From: Flavipsychrobacter sp.
GTDB taxonomy: Bacteria; Bacteroidota; Bacteroidia; Chitinophagales; Chitinophagaceae
Direction of reading: 5' to 3'
NCBI GenBank assembly: GCA_024508935.1
Contig: JANINW010000030.1
Span: 25,455 to 89,454 of the forward strand
DNA length: 64,000 bases
This document shows positions 33,401-41,539 of this stretch, piece by piece; position 1 is the stretch's first letter; every line of letters starts with the position of its first letter. The notes under the pieces were generated by a model that worked only from the letters and a program-made list of their open reading frames with translations, ran no database searches and was not told the origin of the DNA. The position numbers were made by a program, and so were the translations under genes.

Positions 33401-34852
33401 ATGAAAAAGAATCAAAATCAAAACCACAACGGACACCACGATTACGACGTGGAAACAAGGGATAGCAATTTGCGCACAGCAAGGGAGAACAACCCTAACT
33501 ACACAGGATCTAACAGTGAAATAAGAAACCGGAATGCCGGCCAGAGCCGCAACGAAGAGTCGCGCAACGATGACCAGGACTGGAACCAAAACTACAGGGA
33601 GCGTGAAGACAGGATGGGCCAGGATTATGGCAACGGCCGCAGTAGTTCTTCGGGCTATGGAATGACGGATGATAGCATGAGCCACCAGGGATACAACCAA
33701 CGCAGCAACCAAAATCAGAACCAGGACTGGCGCGAAAACCAGGGTAACCAATGGCGCAGCCAGGATAATTATGGTGGCCGCAACTGGGATATGGACAGGA
33801 ACCGCGACTGGGATAGCAACAGCAACCAGGGACAGTGGCGCTCACAAAACAACAACAGGGACAATTGGGGCCAGGATCGTGGCAATGACTGGAGCAGCCA
33901 GCAACGTGGCGGAGATAGTGGCCGCAACTGGGACGCCGACAAAAACTTCGACTGGCGCAATGAGCAGTACTCCGGTAATATGGGTAACAGCAACTGGAAT
34001 ACGGGTAATCGTGAAAATAGCTGGGGAAATACCGGCAACTATTCGCGCAGCAACCAGAATTACAACAACCGCCAGGGTAACCAATGGAACCAGGGAAATC
34101 AATGGAACCAAAACAATCAGCAAGGCAACCGCAACAATCCATATGGCGGCAGCTGGAACTATGACAATAATTATGCAGGCCGCAGCAGCTATGATACCAA
34201 CTATGGCGCAGAGAGCAATTATGGTACAGGCGGCTCTAATTATCGTGCGAATGATGACTATAATTATGGCGCCGGCAATAGCTATGGAAACTATGGTACA
34301 CCAGGCCGTGGGCTGAATTCTAACAGCGGCACTAATACCTCTTACGACAGCTATAATGGAAGCACAGGCAGCTATGGCAGCGGATATGGTGCCAGCAACC
34401 GTGGCAATAACTATGGCATGGGTGGATATGGTCCCGGTATGGGATCTCAATCAGGAAGCTCCTCATCCCAGCAGCAAGGTCTGCATCGCGGCAAAGGACC
34501 TAAAGGATATCAACGCTCTGATGAACGCATCAAAGAAGATATCAACGACCGCATGAGCGACGATTCGAATCTGGACGCTTCTGAAATAGAAGTGGAAGTA
34601 AAAGGGTCTGAGGTAGTGCTTAGCGGTACTGTAAGCAGCCGCGAAGATAAACGCAGAGCTGAAGACCTGGCTGAAGCTATTTCGGGCGTGAAGAATGTAG
34701 AGAACCGCCTCCGTGTGTCTAAAGAAAATGAAAGCACCTCTAAAATGAGTGCACAGCAAGACACTGAAAAATCAACCAGCAATACAACAGGTTCTGCTGC
34801 AAATACAGGCAGCAATAGTTCTACATCCAACAGTTCTACCAAGAACAAATAA
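33401..34852 (+). CDS. Low-complexity N/G/S/R/W/Y-rich (prion-like) protein with a BON domain
   Basis: Residues about 1-365 are compositionally extreme: Asn, Gln, Gly, Ser, Arg, Asp with regularly spaced Trp and Tyr, for example NQWNQGNQWNQNNQQGN, and two related units RNWDMDRNRDWD and RNWDADKNFDW. Residues about 375-440 form one BON domain (DERIKEDINDRMSDDSNLD, IEVEVKGSEVVLSGTVSS, REDKRRAEDLAEAISGVKNVENRLRV). A Ser/Thr/Asn tail closes the chain. No signal peptide is seen, so it may be cytoplasmic, although BON proteins are often periplasmic. The first part should be disordered and able to condense. The neighbour is a general-stress SDR. Confidence 0.75.
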   Translation: MKKNQNQNHNGHHDYDVETRDSNLRTARENNPNYTGSNSEIRNRNAGQSRNEESRNDDQDWNQNYREREDRMGQDYGNGRSSSSGYGMTDDSMSHQGYNQRSNQNQNQDWRENQGNQWRSQDNYGGRNWDMDRNRDWDSNSNQGQWRSQNNNRDNWGQDRGNDWSSQQRGGDSGRNWDADKNFDWRNEQYSGNMGNSNWNTGNRENSWGNTGNYSRSNQNYNNRQGNQWNQGNQWNQNNQQGNRNNPYGGSWNYDNNYAGRSSYDTNYGAESNYGTGGSNYRANDDYNYGAGNSYGNYGTPGRGLNSNSGTNTSYDSYNGSTGSYGSGYGASNRGNNYGMGGYGPGMGSQSGSSSSQQQGLHRGKGPKGYQRSDERIKEDINDRMSDDSNLDASEIEVEVKGSEVVLSGTVSSREDKRRAEDLAEAISGVKNVENRLRVSKENESTSKMSAQQDTEKSTSNTTGSAANTGSNSSTSNSSTKNK

Positions 34853-34870
34853 CAGTTCGTTTGAATCCAT

Positions 34871-34905
34871 AAAAAAGCAGCGTTTACATGAACGCTGCTT
34901 TTTTA
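34871..34905. terminator. Bidirectional terminator
   Basis: Fourteen-base arms (34871-34884 and 34891-34904) around TACATG, with an A-run on one side and a T-run on the other, between convergent genes. Confidence 0.88.
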
Positions 34906-34922
34906 TTATCTGCACTTTAAAA

Positions 34923-35750
34923 TCATCCGCCTACCACATCGCCGCCATTAATATGCAACACCTGCCCTGTCATATAAGAGCTATCATCGCAAGCAAGGTA
35001 TACATAGGCGGGTGCCAGTTCATAAGGATAACCTGCCCTACCCAATGGTGTGTCTTTACCAAACTTTGCCAAATGCTGTGCTTCAAAACTTGCAATGACC
35101 AAAGGGGTCCATACCGGGCCGGGGGCTACCGCATTTACGCGTATTTTCTTTTCAGCAAGGTTTTTGGCCAGTGAGCGTGTAAATGAAACAATAGCTCCTT
35201 TTGTGGCAGCATAATCCATTAAATGCTCGCTACCCCTGTAAGCCGTTACAGAAGATGTGTTTATTATAGCAGCCCCTGCAGCCATCACCTCTGTAGCATA
35301 CTTGCATAGGTAAAACATGGAAAACATATTGACGGCAAATGTGTCGCTCAATTGCTTTTGGCTGATACCTGAGAGCGTAAGGTCTTCTTCATGTGTACCT
35401 GCATTATTAACAAGCACATCCAGGCGGCCTAATTTTTTTATAGTGTCAGCTACCAGTTTTTTACAAAAAGCTTCTTTCGAAATGTCTCCTTTCATGCGTA
35501 TGCATTTCTTCCCTTCGGCTTCAACTAAAGAGCAAGTGTCTATAGCATCAGCATCCTGTTTATCATACACAATCACCACATCAGCTCCTTCACGCGCAAA
35601 ATGGATAGCAACCGACCTGCCAATACCGCTATCACCGCCGGTAATGATGGCTACCTTGCCATTTAATTTCCCGGCACCTTTATAAGAGGCCCTTATCGGT
35701 GGCTTTTCGAGCTCGCGATTGAATTTGCTTTTATTTTTAACATCCTGCAT
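34923..35750 (-). CDS. SDR-family oxidoreductase (general-stress YhxC/YhdF type)
   Basis: After a 25-residue polar N-terminal extension (KFNRELEKPPIRASYKGAGKL) comes the Rossmann motif KVAIITGGDSGIGRSVAIHFA, then VLVNNAGTHEED. The catalytic Ser lies in INTSSVTAY and the YxxxK motif in MDYAATKGAIVSF, followed by RVNAVAPGPVWTPL. The extension plus GGDSGIG pattern is the hallmark of the stress-induced SDR group related to YhxC/YhdF of Bacillus. The coenzyme is probably NADP(H); the substrate is unknown. It forms an operon with the acidic small protein gene 16 bases upstream. Confidence 0.88.
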   Translation of the reverse strand: MQDVKNKSKFNRELEKPPIRASYKGAGKLNGKVAIITGGDSGIGRSVAIHFAREGADVVIVYDKQDADAIDTCSLVEAEGKKCIRMKGDISKEAFCKKLVADTIKKLGRLDVLVNNAGTHEEDLTLSGISQKQLSDTFAVNMFSMFYLCKYATEVMAAGAAIINTSSVTAYRGSEHLMDYAATKGAIVSFTRSLAKNLAEKKIRVNAVAPGPVWTPLVIASFEAQHLAKFGKDTPLGRAGYPYELAPAYVYLACDDSSYMTGQVLHINGGDVVGG

Positions 35751-35766
35751 GAGTAATCACCACCGT

Positions 35767-35985
35767 TTATTTATCGTCTACTTTCTCTTCCGGTTTAGGT
35801 TCTTTCTCCTCTACTTCCAGGTCTTCCTGCGGGCGCTCTTTCCCCATGTCTTCACGTTCTTTGTTCACTTCCTGTTGCTCTTCATTAGCATCGTAACCAG
35901 ATGCCCCACCGCCACTTTGCTTGTTGCCGTCAGGTACAGGGTTATTTACATTTAGTTCTTCTTTCTGCTGTTGTTGGCTATCCAT
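35767..35985 (-). CDS. Small acidic hydrophilic protein (72 aa)
   Basis: The chain is built almost only of Glu, Asp, Gln, Lys, Asn, Pro and Gly (EEQQEVNKEREDMGKERPQE, EVEEKEPKPEEKVDD) and is predicted to be disordered. Such proteins often belong to desiccation or osmotic-stress regulons. It is the first gene of the unit with the general-stress SDR, which supports a stress role by context only. No family is recognised. Confidence 0.6.
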   Translation of the reverse strand: MDSQQQQKEELNVNNPVPDGNKQSGGGASGYDANEEQQEVNKEREDMGKERPQEDLEVEEKEPKPEEKVDDK

Positions 35986-36087
35986 AATATCTGTTTTATC
36001 TAAATCATTAAAATATAGTGCCTTCGTTTACAAATATTGGCTTGCAGAGGAAATAATACATACCTTTATAGGTACATATCTTATAAC

Positions 36088-36537
36088 ATGCAGCACAATC
36101 CACCCGTGGACACTAACATATCTATTCTGGTGGCAGAAGATGATGCCGACGACCGTTTCCTGCTTGAAACTGCCTTTAAGGAAAACGGATTTACCGAAAC
36201 TTTATGTTTTGTAGAAAATGGCATAGAAGTAATAGAATACCTTCAAAAAGCAGAAACAAGAAAGGATATTACTCCGTTGCCAACGCTCATTTTGCTGGAC
36301 CTTAATATGCCTAAAAAAGACGGCAGGGAGGTATTAAAAGAATTAAAACAGAACCCCGCCTTTAAACAAATACCTATTATCATATTCAGTACTACCCAAA
36401 ACGAAACAGAGGTAAAAAGATGTTATGAATTAGGTGCCGACTCATACATGATGAAGCCCGACACTTATGAAAATCTACTAAAAGCTATCGTCACTATACG
36501 TAATACATGGATCGCCACACCGATGGTAAAAAATTAA
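36088..36537 (+). CDS. Single-domain response regulator (Rcp1-like)
   Basis: ATG at 36088 (MQHNPPVDTNISILVAEDDADD) is preferred to an upstream ATG at 36037. The receiver domain has the acidic cluster AEDDADDRFLL, the phospho-acceptor Asp in LILLDLNMPKKDGREVL, the Thr/Ser in IFSTTQN and the Lys in SYMMKPDTYENL. There is no output domain. Rcp1-type receivers partner bacteriophytochromes and other soluble hybrid kinases, several of which are encoded next door. It probably shuttles phosphate in the network spanning 36-44.6 kb. Confidence 0.88.
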   Translation: MQHNPPVDTNISILVAEDDADDRFLLETAFKENGFTETLCFVENGIEVIEYLQKAETRKDITPLPTLILLDLNMPKKDGREVLKELKQNPAFKQIPIIIFSTTQNETEVKRCYELGADSYMMKPDTYENLLKAIVTIRNTWIATPMVKN

Positions 36538-36559
36538 TTACAAAATTTATTTTATTGTT

Positions 36560-36584
36560 TAGTGTTTTGGCATAGTGTTTTGGC
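36560..36584. repeat. Two tandem copies of a 12-base unit
   Basis: TAGTGTTTTGGC occurs at 36560-36571 and again at 36573-36584, a 13-base period, 44 bases before the second receiver gene. It also resembles a sigma-54 promoter but with spacing one base too long. Confidence 0.5.
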
Positions 36585-36627
36585 GTAAGTATACCAGCTG
36601 GGCAACTTTTACCTTGGGCGCAAGAAA

Positions 36628-36993
36628 ATGGTTAAAATGAATAAGAAGAAAGTTTTGATAATTGATGATGAGGAAGAATTATGTTTACTCCTGAGGAGTT
36701 ATCTGTCGCGTAAAAATTACGAGACTTATGTTTCGCACTCCCTGCAGGAAGGAAAACAGCAATTTGCATCTGTAAGACCCGATATTGTATTTATTGATAA
36801 CAACCTGCCAGACGGTACCGGTTGGGATTTTGCTATAAATACACTGCTGCCACTCCACCGTTCTCACTTGTTTTTCATCAGCGCTTTCCATCCCAGCCTG
36901 CCCGATATTCCGGCAGATGCAAAATACTCTGTAATAGAGAAACCGATCAGCTATACTGACCTGGAGAAAAAGCTGGCGGAGGTGTACGCGTAA
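36628..36993 (+). CDS. Single-domain response regulator (121 aa)
   Basis: A stand-alone receiver: acidic pair in VLIIDDEEELCLL, phospho-acceptor Asp in IVFIDNNLPDGTGW, Thr position occupied by Ser in FFISAFHPS, and Lys in SVIEKPISYTDLEKK. The start is ATG 36628; ATG 36637 is an alternative. No output domain. Its stop lies 8 bases from the stop of the convergent REC-PAS kinase gene. The partner is probably one of the adjacent kinases. Confidence 0.85.
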   Translation: MVKMNKKKVLIIDDEEELCLLLRSYLSRKNYETYVSHSLQEGKQQFASVRPDIVFIDNNLPDGTGWDFAINTLLPLHRSHLFFISAFHPSLPDIPADAKYSVIEKPISYTDLEKKLAEVYA

Positions 36994-37001
36994 TTCTCGC
37001 C

Positions 37002-38456
37002 TTATATCCGCACCAGCGTATCTACCGGGAACGCGACCGTAAATTTTGTACCCTTACCCGGTTCAGAAAATACATCTATGCTTCCGTCGTGCGACTGGAT
37101 AATATTAAGCGTAAATGCCAATCCCAGCCCTACACCATTTCTTTTTTGGGTAAAATAAGGCTCGAATAGTTTTGAGATATTCTCTTCACTGATACCACAG
37201 CCATTATCTATAATGCGTATCAATATTTCGTTGCCATACACTTCAGCATCTATCACCAGTTTTCCATTACCTTCTTCCATAGCCTCTATGGCATTGATGA
37301 CTATATTCAACAGAGCAATGGTTAGTTTATCCTTATCTGCTTTTATATGCAAAGCCTCCTGCGGATAATTCACTTCCAGTTGTATGCGTTTTAATGTAAC
37401 CCTGTCTATAGCCGCACCTATTACCTCGTCCAGTATACCCTGCAACAAATGGGGTTTCAACTGAATTTCGGCAGGCATGGAGGTATTGAGCAGTTCACTG
37501 ATCAGGGTATTGATGCGCTTACTGTTCCGGTTAATGATATTGAGGTAGGAGAGCACATTATCGTCCTGCAGGTCTTCCATCAGCTGCTCTACAGAAAGGG
37601 TAATATTATTGAGGGGGTTCCGCACTTCGTGGGCGAGTGTGTGCACTAATCGTCCGGCCAGTCCCAGTTTCTCTGTTTGCAGGTTGGCTTTCTCTATTTT
37701 TTTAAGATTGGTAATGTCATGAATAATGCCCTGGATATATACTACGTTATCTTTATCCTGCTCTACAGTAGCGGTGAGCAAACAGCTTTTCTTTTCGCCG
37801 TCCTTTGTCAGGAGCAGCACCTCCCAATCTTTTATTTCCTTGCCACTTCTCACCATTTGCTGCAGGTATTTTTTATGTTGTGCCTGCTCTACAAAATCGT
37901 ACAAGGTCTTACCCAGGCACTCATCCTTATCATAACCCAGCATCAGCTCTATTGCATCATTCAACTCTGTAAAATGCAGGTCTTCATCAGCAATAAAGAT
38001 GATGTCTTTGGATTTCTCGAAAATGGAACGATACTTACGCTCATTGGCCTTTAGTGCTTTCAAAACCGTAGTACGACCGATAGCATAGCGTATACAACGC
38101 TCAATTTTTTCGACGGTTAACTCCGGCTTTACAAGATAATCTGTAGCACCAAGGTCGGTTGCTTCTTTATCTATATTATAACTACCCTTACCGGTAAGCA
38201 ACACAATAGGCTCTTCGCAATTATTGTTCAAAGCCGTCTTCAACAGGTCTATACCCGATTTGGCCCCCAGGCGATAGTCTACAAAATACAAGTCATAATC
38301 CTTGTTTATCATGTGCTGCAATGCTTCATCGTGCTTGCTGCACCAATCTAACTGTGCCGATATACCCGGTGCCCTGCTTATATAATCAGACGTGATGATG
38401 AAATCATCTTCGTCATCATCGACGATGAGTATTTTTAGTTTTTCTTCTTTCACCAT
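37002..38456 (-). CDS. Soluble hybrid histidine kinase, REC-PAS-HisKA-HATPase
   Basis: An N-terminal receiver (about 8-125; Asp in DLYFVDYRLGAKSGI, Lys in DYLVKPELTVEK) is followed by a PAS domain (about 140-255; YRSIFEKSKDIIFIADED). A HisKA domain then has the His in HTLAHEVRNPLNNI, and a HATPase carries NIVINAIEAMEEGNG, DNGCGISEENISKLF and GVGLGLAFTLNII. There is no membrane segment, so it is cytoplasmic. The HExxNPL-type box and the N-terminal receiver suggest that another kinase or a phosphorelay controls it. It is last in the rpoN operon, one base after the PAS kinase stop. Confidence 0.9.
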   Translation of the reverse strand: MVKEEKLKILIVDDDEDDFIITSDYISRAPGISAQLDWCSKHDEALQHMINKDYDLYFVDYRLGAKSGIDLLKTALNNNCEEPIVLLTGKGSYNIDKEATDLGATDYLVKPELTVEKIERCIRYAIGRTTVLKALKANERKYRSIFEKSKDIIFIADEDLHFTELNDAIELMLGYDKDECLGKTLYDFVEQAQHKKYLQQMVRSGKEIKDWEVLLLTKDGEKKSCLLTATVEQDKDNVVYIQGIIHDITNLKKIEKANLQTEKLGLAGRLVHTLAHEVRNPLNNITLSVEQLMEDLQDDNVLSYLNIINRNSKRINTLISELLNTSMPAEIQLKPHLLQGILDEVIGAAIDRVTLKRIQLEVNYPQEALHIKADKDKLTIALLNIVINAIEAMEEGNGKLVIDAEVYGNEILIRIIDNGCGISEENISKLFEPYFTQKRNGVGLGLAFTLNIIQSHDGSIDVFSEPGKGTKFTVAFPVDTLVRI

Positions 38457-38457
38457 A

Positions 38458-39999
38458 CTAGTGCTGCAATTCAGGCAATATTATTGAAAACCGGGCACCC
38501 TGTCCCTGTATATTTTCTGCATAGATCACACCATTATGCCGTGTCACTATCTTCTGGCATATCGCCAGCCCTATACCTGAACCAGGATATTCCGACTTCC
38601 CATGAAGGCGATGGAAGATTTTAAATATTCGTGAAGCATATTCATCTTCAAACCCAATGCCGTTATCTGTCACCTGTATTTTGAAATAGTTCTTACCCTT
38701 TACAAGGCCAAATCTTTTCACATCGGTATCAGGTACCTGTATCGCTTCAATAGCAATCTCGCCCGGCTGGCCTGGCTTCCTGAACTTTATGGAATTGGAT
38801 ACCAGGTTACTGAACAGTTGTTTTAATTGCTGGGCATCGCCTTCGATAGCAGGTAATACATTGCATTTAATAATGCTGCCTGTTTCTTCCACTATCAGGT
38901 CTAAACCCGACACAGCTTCGAAAACCACCTCGTTCAGGCTGATCTTTTGAAATGCCTGCGCCGTATTGGCAACTGCAGAAAAATCAAGCAGGTTATTTAT
39001 TAATTGCTTCATATTGTCGGCTGAGGCTATGATACGCTCGAGATATAAAACGCCTTCTTTAGGCAGCAGCTCCCGGTACCGCTCGGCCAGCATACTACTA
39101 AATGTATTGATCTTTCGCAGCGGTTCCTGCATATCATGGCTGGCTACATATGCAAACTCTTCCAATTCTTTGTTGGAGTCGTTCAATTGCGCCAAGTGAT
39201 CATTGAATTGTTTTTCTGTATTTTTTTGCCAGGTAATATCCCTTAGGCTGCCTACCAGTTTATAAATACTTCCGTCAGCATTTTTTATAAAATGCCCTAA
39301 AGCAGCCACGACCTTAACATTCTTCTCTGCGGTTACGATCTTCATTTCAAAATTGAACTCGCTGCCAGCATCGAGGGCATCCTTCACAATAGCAGCCACT
39401 CTCTTTTTGTCGTCGGGGTGCGTATGTTCCTTAACAAAAGCATAGCTGATCTCTTCTTCTGTACGCTGCAGATCGTATATTTTATATATAGTATCAGACC
39501 AATAAACGATCTCCTCGCCTACTATCCATTCAAAAGTGCCTACCCCTATCACATCGAATTGCCGCATAAACAATTCCCTGGAATCGAACGAGACAAAAGG
39601 CAGTTCGTACTGAGACATTTCCGGTATAGCCAAAACAGAATAAAAACGCAGTGACTGATCTTCCGCCCAATTCTTCTTTTTCAGGTAAAGCATATACCTT
39701 ACCCTTTCCCCGGACATTTTTATAAAATGAACATAAAGGTTGGGAATGAATGCATTTGCCGATTTTTCAAAACCCGTCAATAAATGCATCAGTCGCTGGT
39801 AATCGCGGGGGGTAGTTACAGACGATAACGATATGGCCTCTTTTACAGCACCATATCCCAATTCCTGTTTAAAGGCCACATTGTAAGAAACAATATTGCC
39901 TGCATTATCTATGGTAAAGTTTATGTAGTCCTGTCCGGCTACGGAATTATCCGAAACTACTGTTGGGCTTATTACATTATTTAGTTCCATAAAATTCAT
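38458..39999 (-). CDS. Soluble PAS histidine kinase (513 aa)
   Basis: Two PAS-like regions lie at about 20-130 (INFTIDNAGNIVSYNVAFKQELG) and 150-265 (FEWIVGEEIVYWSDTIYKIYDLQ, ending GSLRDITWQK). The kinase core has the phospho-acceptor in FAYVASHDMQEPLRKINTF, the N box LFSNLVSNSIKFRKPG and G boxes DNGIGFEDEYASRIF and GSGIGLAICQKIV. No membrane segments. The SHDMQEPLRKI signature places it with the phytochrome-like kinases of Bacteroidota. It is third in the rpoN operon. Confidence 0.9.
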   Translation of the reverse strand: MNFMELNNVISPTVVSDNSVAGQDYINFTIDNAGNIVSYNVAFKQELGYGAVKEAISLSSVTTPRDYQRLMHLLTGFEKSANAFIPNLYVHFIKMSGERVRYMLYLKKKNWAEDQSLRFYSVLAIPEMSQYELPFVSFDSRELFMRQFDVIGVGTFEWIVGEEIVYWSDTIYKIYDLQRTEEEISYAFVKEHTHPDDKKRVAAIVKDALDAGSEFNFEMKIVTAEKNVKVVAALGHFIKNADGSIYKLVGSLRDITWQKNTEKQFNDHLAQLNDSNKELEEFAYVASHDMQEPLRKINTFSSMLAERYRELLPKEGVLYLERIIASADNMKQLINNLLDFSAVANTAQAFQKISLNEVVFEAVSGLDLIVEETGSIIKCNVLPAIEGDAQQLKQLFSNLVSNSIKFRKPGQPGEIAIEAIQVPDTDVKRFGLVKGKNYFKIQVTDNGIGFEDEYASRIFKIFHRLHGKSEYPGSGIGLAICQKIVTRHNGVIYAENIQGQGARFSIILPELQH

Positions 40000-40034
40000 C
40001 TTTAAAAAACTGCTCTTCTCCCTTAACAGTAGTA

Positions 40035-41495
40035 CTATTCACCTTCCATTAGTTCATTATACTGGCTCATCTTATTATACAGGGTTTTACGGTCAATGTT
40101 CAACAGTTTAGCAGCTTTACTTTTATTAAAATTTGTTTGTTTTAACGCATCCATGATCACCTTATACTCGGCCACCATGTTTGCACTCTTTAGTTTATTA
40201 CTCAGGGCTTCGGTATGGTCAGATGCAAAAACATCCGGCATTACTTTTTCTTTGGGTGTATCAGCTACATCAAACTGCAGCTTGTGAAAATTGCTTATTT
40301 CAAATGGCAATGATTTCACTTCAACATAGGCACCGTCAGTTAGCAACGTAGCCCGTTTTATCACATTCTTCAGTTCACGCAGGTTGCCATACCATGGATA
40401 TTGCAGGAATATTTGCTCCACCTCATCGGTAAATCCTTTTACATCTTTGCCTAGTTCAGCATTTGTATGCTTCAGGAAGTGCTTGGCAAATATCATGATG
40501 TCTGACTTCCGCTCGCGTAGCGGCGGCAATTCGATGCTGAATTCATTGAACCTGTGATACAAGTCTTCCCTGAATTTGCCTTTTACAGTGGCATTCCATA
40601 GGTTCTCGTTACTAGCCACTATGATGCGTACATCAAGAGGAATATCTTTATTACCACCCAGCTTTTTGATCTTGCGTTCCTGCACTACGCGCAACAGCGA
40701 CACTTGTATATCATAAGTAAGGTTAGCTATTTCATCCAGGAAGATGGTGCCGCCGTTGGCCAGTTCAAAACTGCCGGTTTTAGGATTCAGGGCACCTGTA
40801 AAGGCACCCTTTTCATGGCCGAATAATTCACTACCTGCCAGCTCCTTCGATAATGCGCCGCAATCTATAGCTATGAAGGGCTTGTCTTTCCTTTTACTGT
40901 TCAGGTGTATCTGCTGGGCTACTGCTTCCTTACCGCTGCCGCTTTCTCCGTATATTATAACGCTGTAATTGGTAGGTGCCACCAGCTCTATCTGTTTTAC
41001 AATACTCGCATATTCAGCACTGTTGGTAGCCAGGTATTGCCCGTTACTGCCCGATGCAGTGGCACGGGCTGGCTGGGCTGTTGCAGCCGCGCGTGGCGTT
41101 ACAGGCGGAGCACTTACTGCACCCGGAGATGTCTTATCTTCAGACAATGCTTTTTTGATAGTCAGTAATATTTCGTCGGGGTACAGTGGCTTGGTAACAT
41201 AATCATAAGCGCCCATTTTCATTACCTCTACTGCATCCTTTACATCGCTATAGCCGGTGATGATGATAACCGGGGCAGCAGGATGCAATTCTTTTATATT
41301 ACCCAGCAAGGCTGCGCCATTAATATCTTCCAGCTTAAAATCGCATAATACCAGGTCCGGATCGTTCTTACGCATCCAGTCCATAGCATCTTTCCCGCTG
41401 TTTACAGCATTTGCTTCGTAACCATTACGCACCAGGAAGCGCGTAAGCAGGGTACACATGTCATTGTCGTCGTCTATTATCAGTATTTTAGCCAT
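40035..41495 (-). CDS. Sigma-54-dependent response regulator (NtrC family)
   Basis: Receiver domain about 1-120 (Asp in DLVLCDFKLEDING, Lys in DYVTKPLYPDE), then an Ala/Pro/Thr-rich linker. The AAA+ domain (about 165-400) has Walker A GESGSGKE, the sigma-54-contacting GAFTGA loop in EKGAFTGALNP, and Walker B GGTIFLDEIANL. A Fis-type HTH closes the protein (NFNKSKAAKLLNIDRKTLYNKM). It activates sigma-54 RNA polymerase after phosphorylation. It lies 44 bases after rpoN itself and just before two kinases, so sigma factor, activator and sensors are encoded as one unit. Confidence 0.95.
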   Translation of the reverse strand: MAKILIIDDDNDMCTLLTRFLVRNGYEANAVNSGKDAMDWMRKNDPDLVLCDFKLEDINGAALLGNIKELHPAAPVIIITGYSDVKDAVEVMKMGAYDYVTKPLYPDEILLTIKKALSEDKTSPGAVSAPPVTPRAAATAQPARATASGSNGQYLATNSAEYASIVKQIELVAPTNYSVIIYGESGSGKEAVAQQIHLNSKRKDKPFIAIDCGALSKELAGSELFGHEKGAFTGALNPKTGSFELANGGTIFLDEIANLTYDIQVSLLRVVQERKIKKLGGNKDIPLDVRIIVASNENLWNATVKGKFREDLYHRFNEFSIELPPLRERKSDIMIFAKHFLKHTNAELGKDVKGFTDEVEQIFLQYPWYGNLRELKNVIKRATLLTDGAYVEVKSLPFEISNFHKLQFDVADTPKEKVMPDVFASDHTEALSNKLKSANMVAEYKVIMDALKQTNFNKSKAAKLLNIDRKTLYNKMSQYNELMEGE

Positions 41496-41539
41496 ATAAG
41501 TGTGTGTGAGGGAGTGTTATCAAATTTATGATTAATAGC

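Noticed and set aside
33842-34450. Long minus-strand frame rich in Ile, Ala and Val opposite the low-complexity region of the BON gene
   Set aside because: It mirrors the repeated Asn/Tyr/Gly codons of the plus-strand gene; the composition is an artefact and there is no promoter or ribosome site.
34463-34759. Minus-strand frame (98 aa) opposite the BON domain
   Set aside because: Antisense shadow with no family features or upstream signals.
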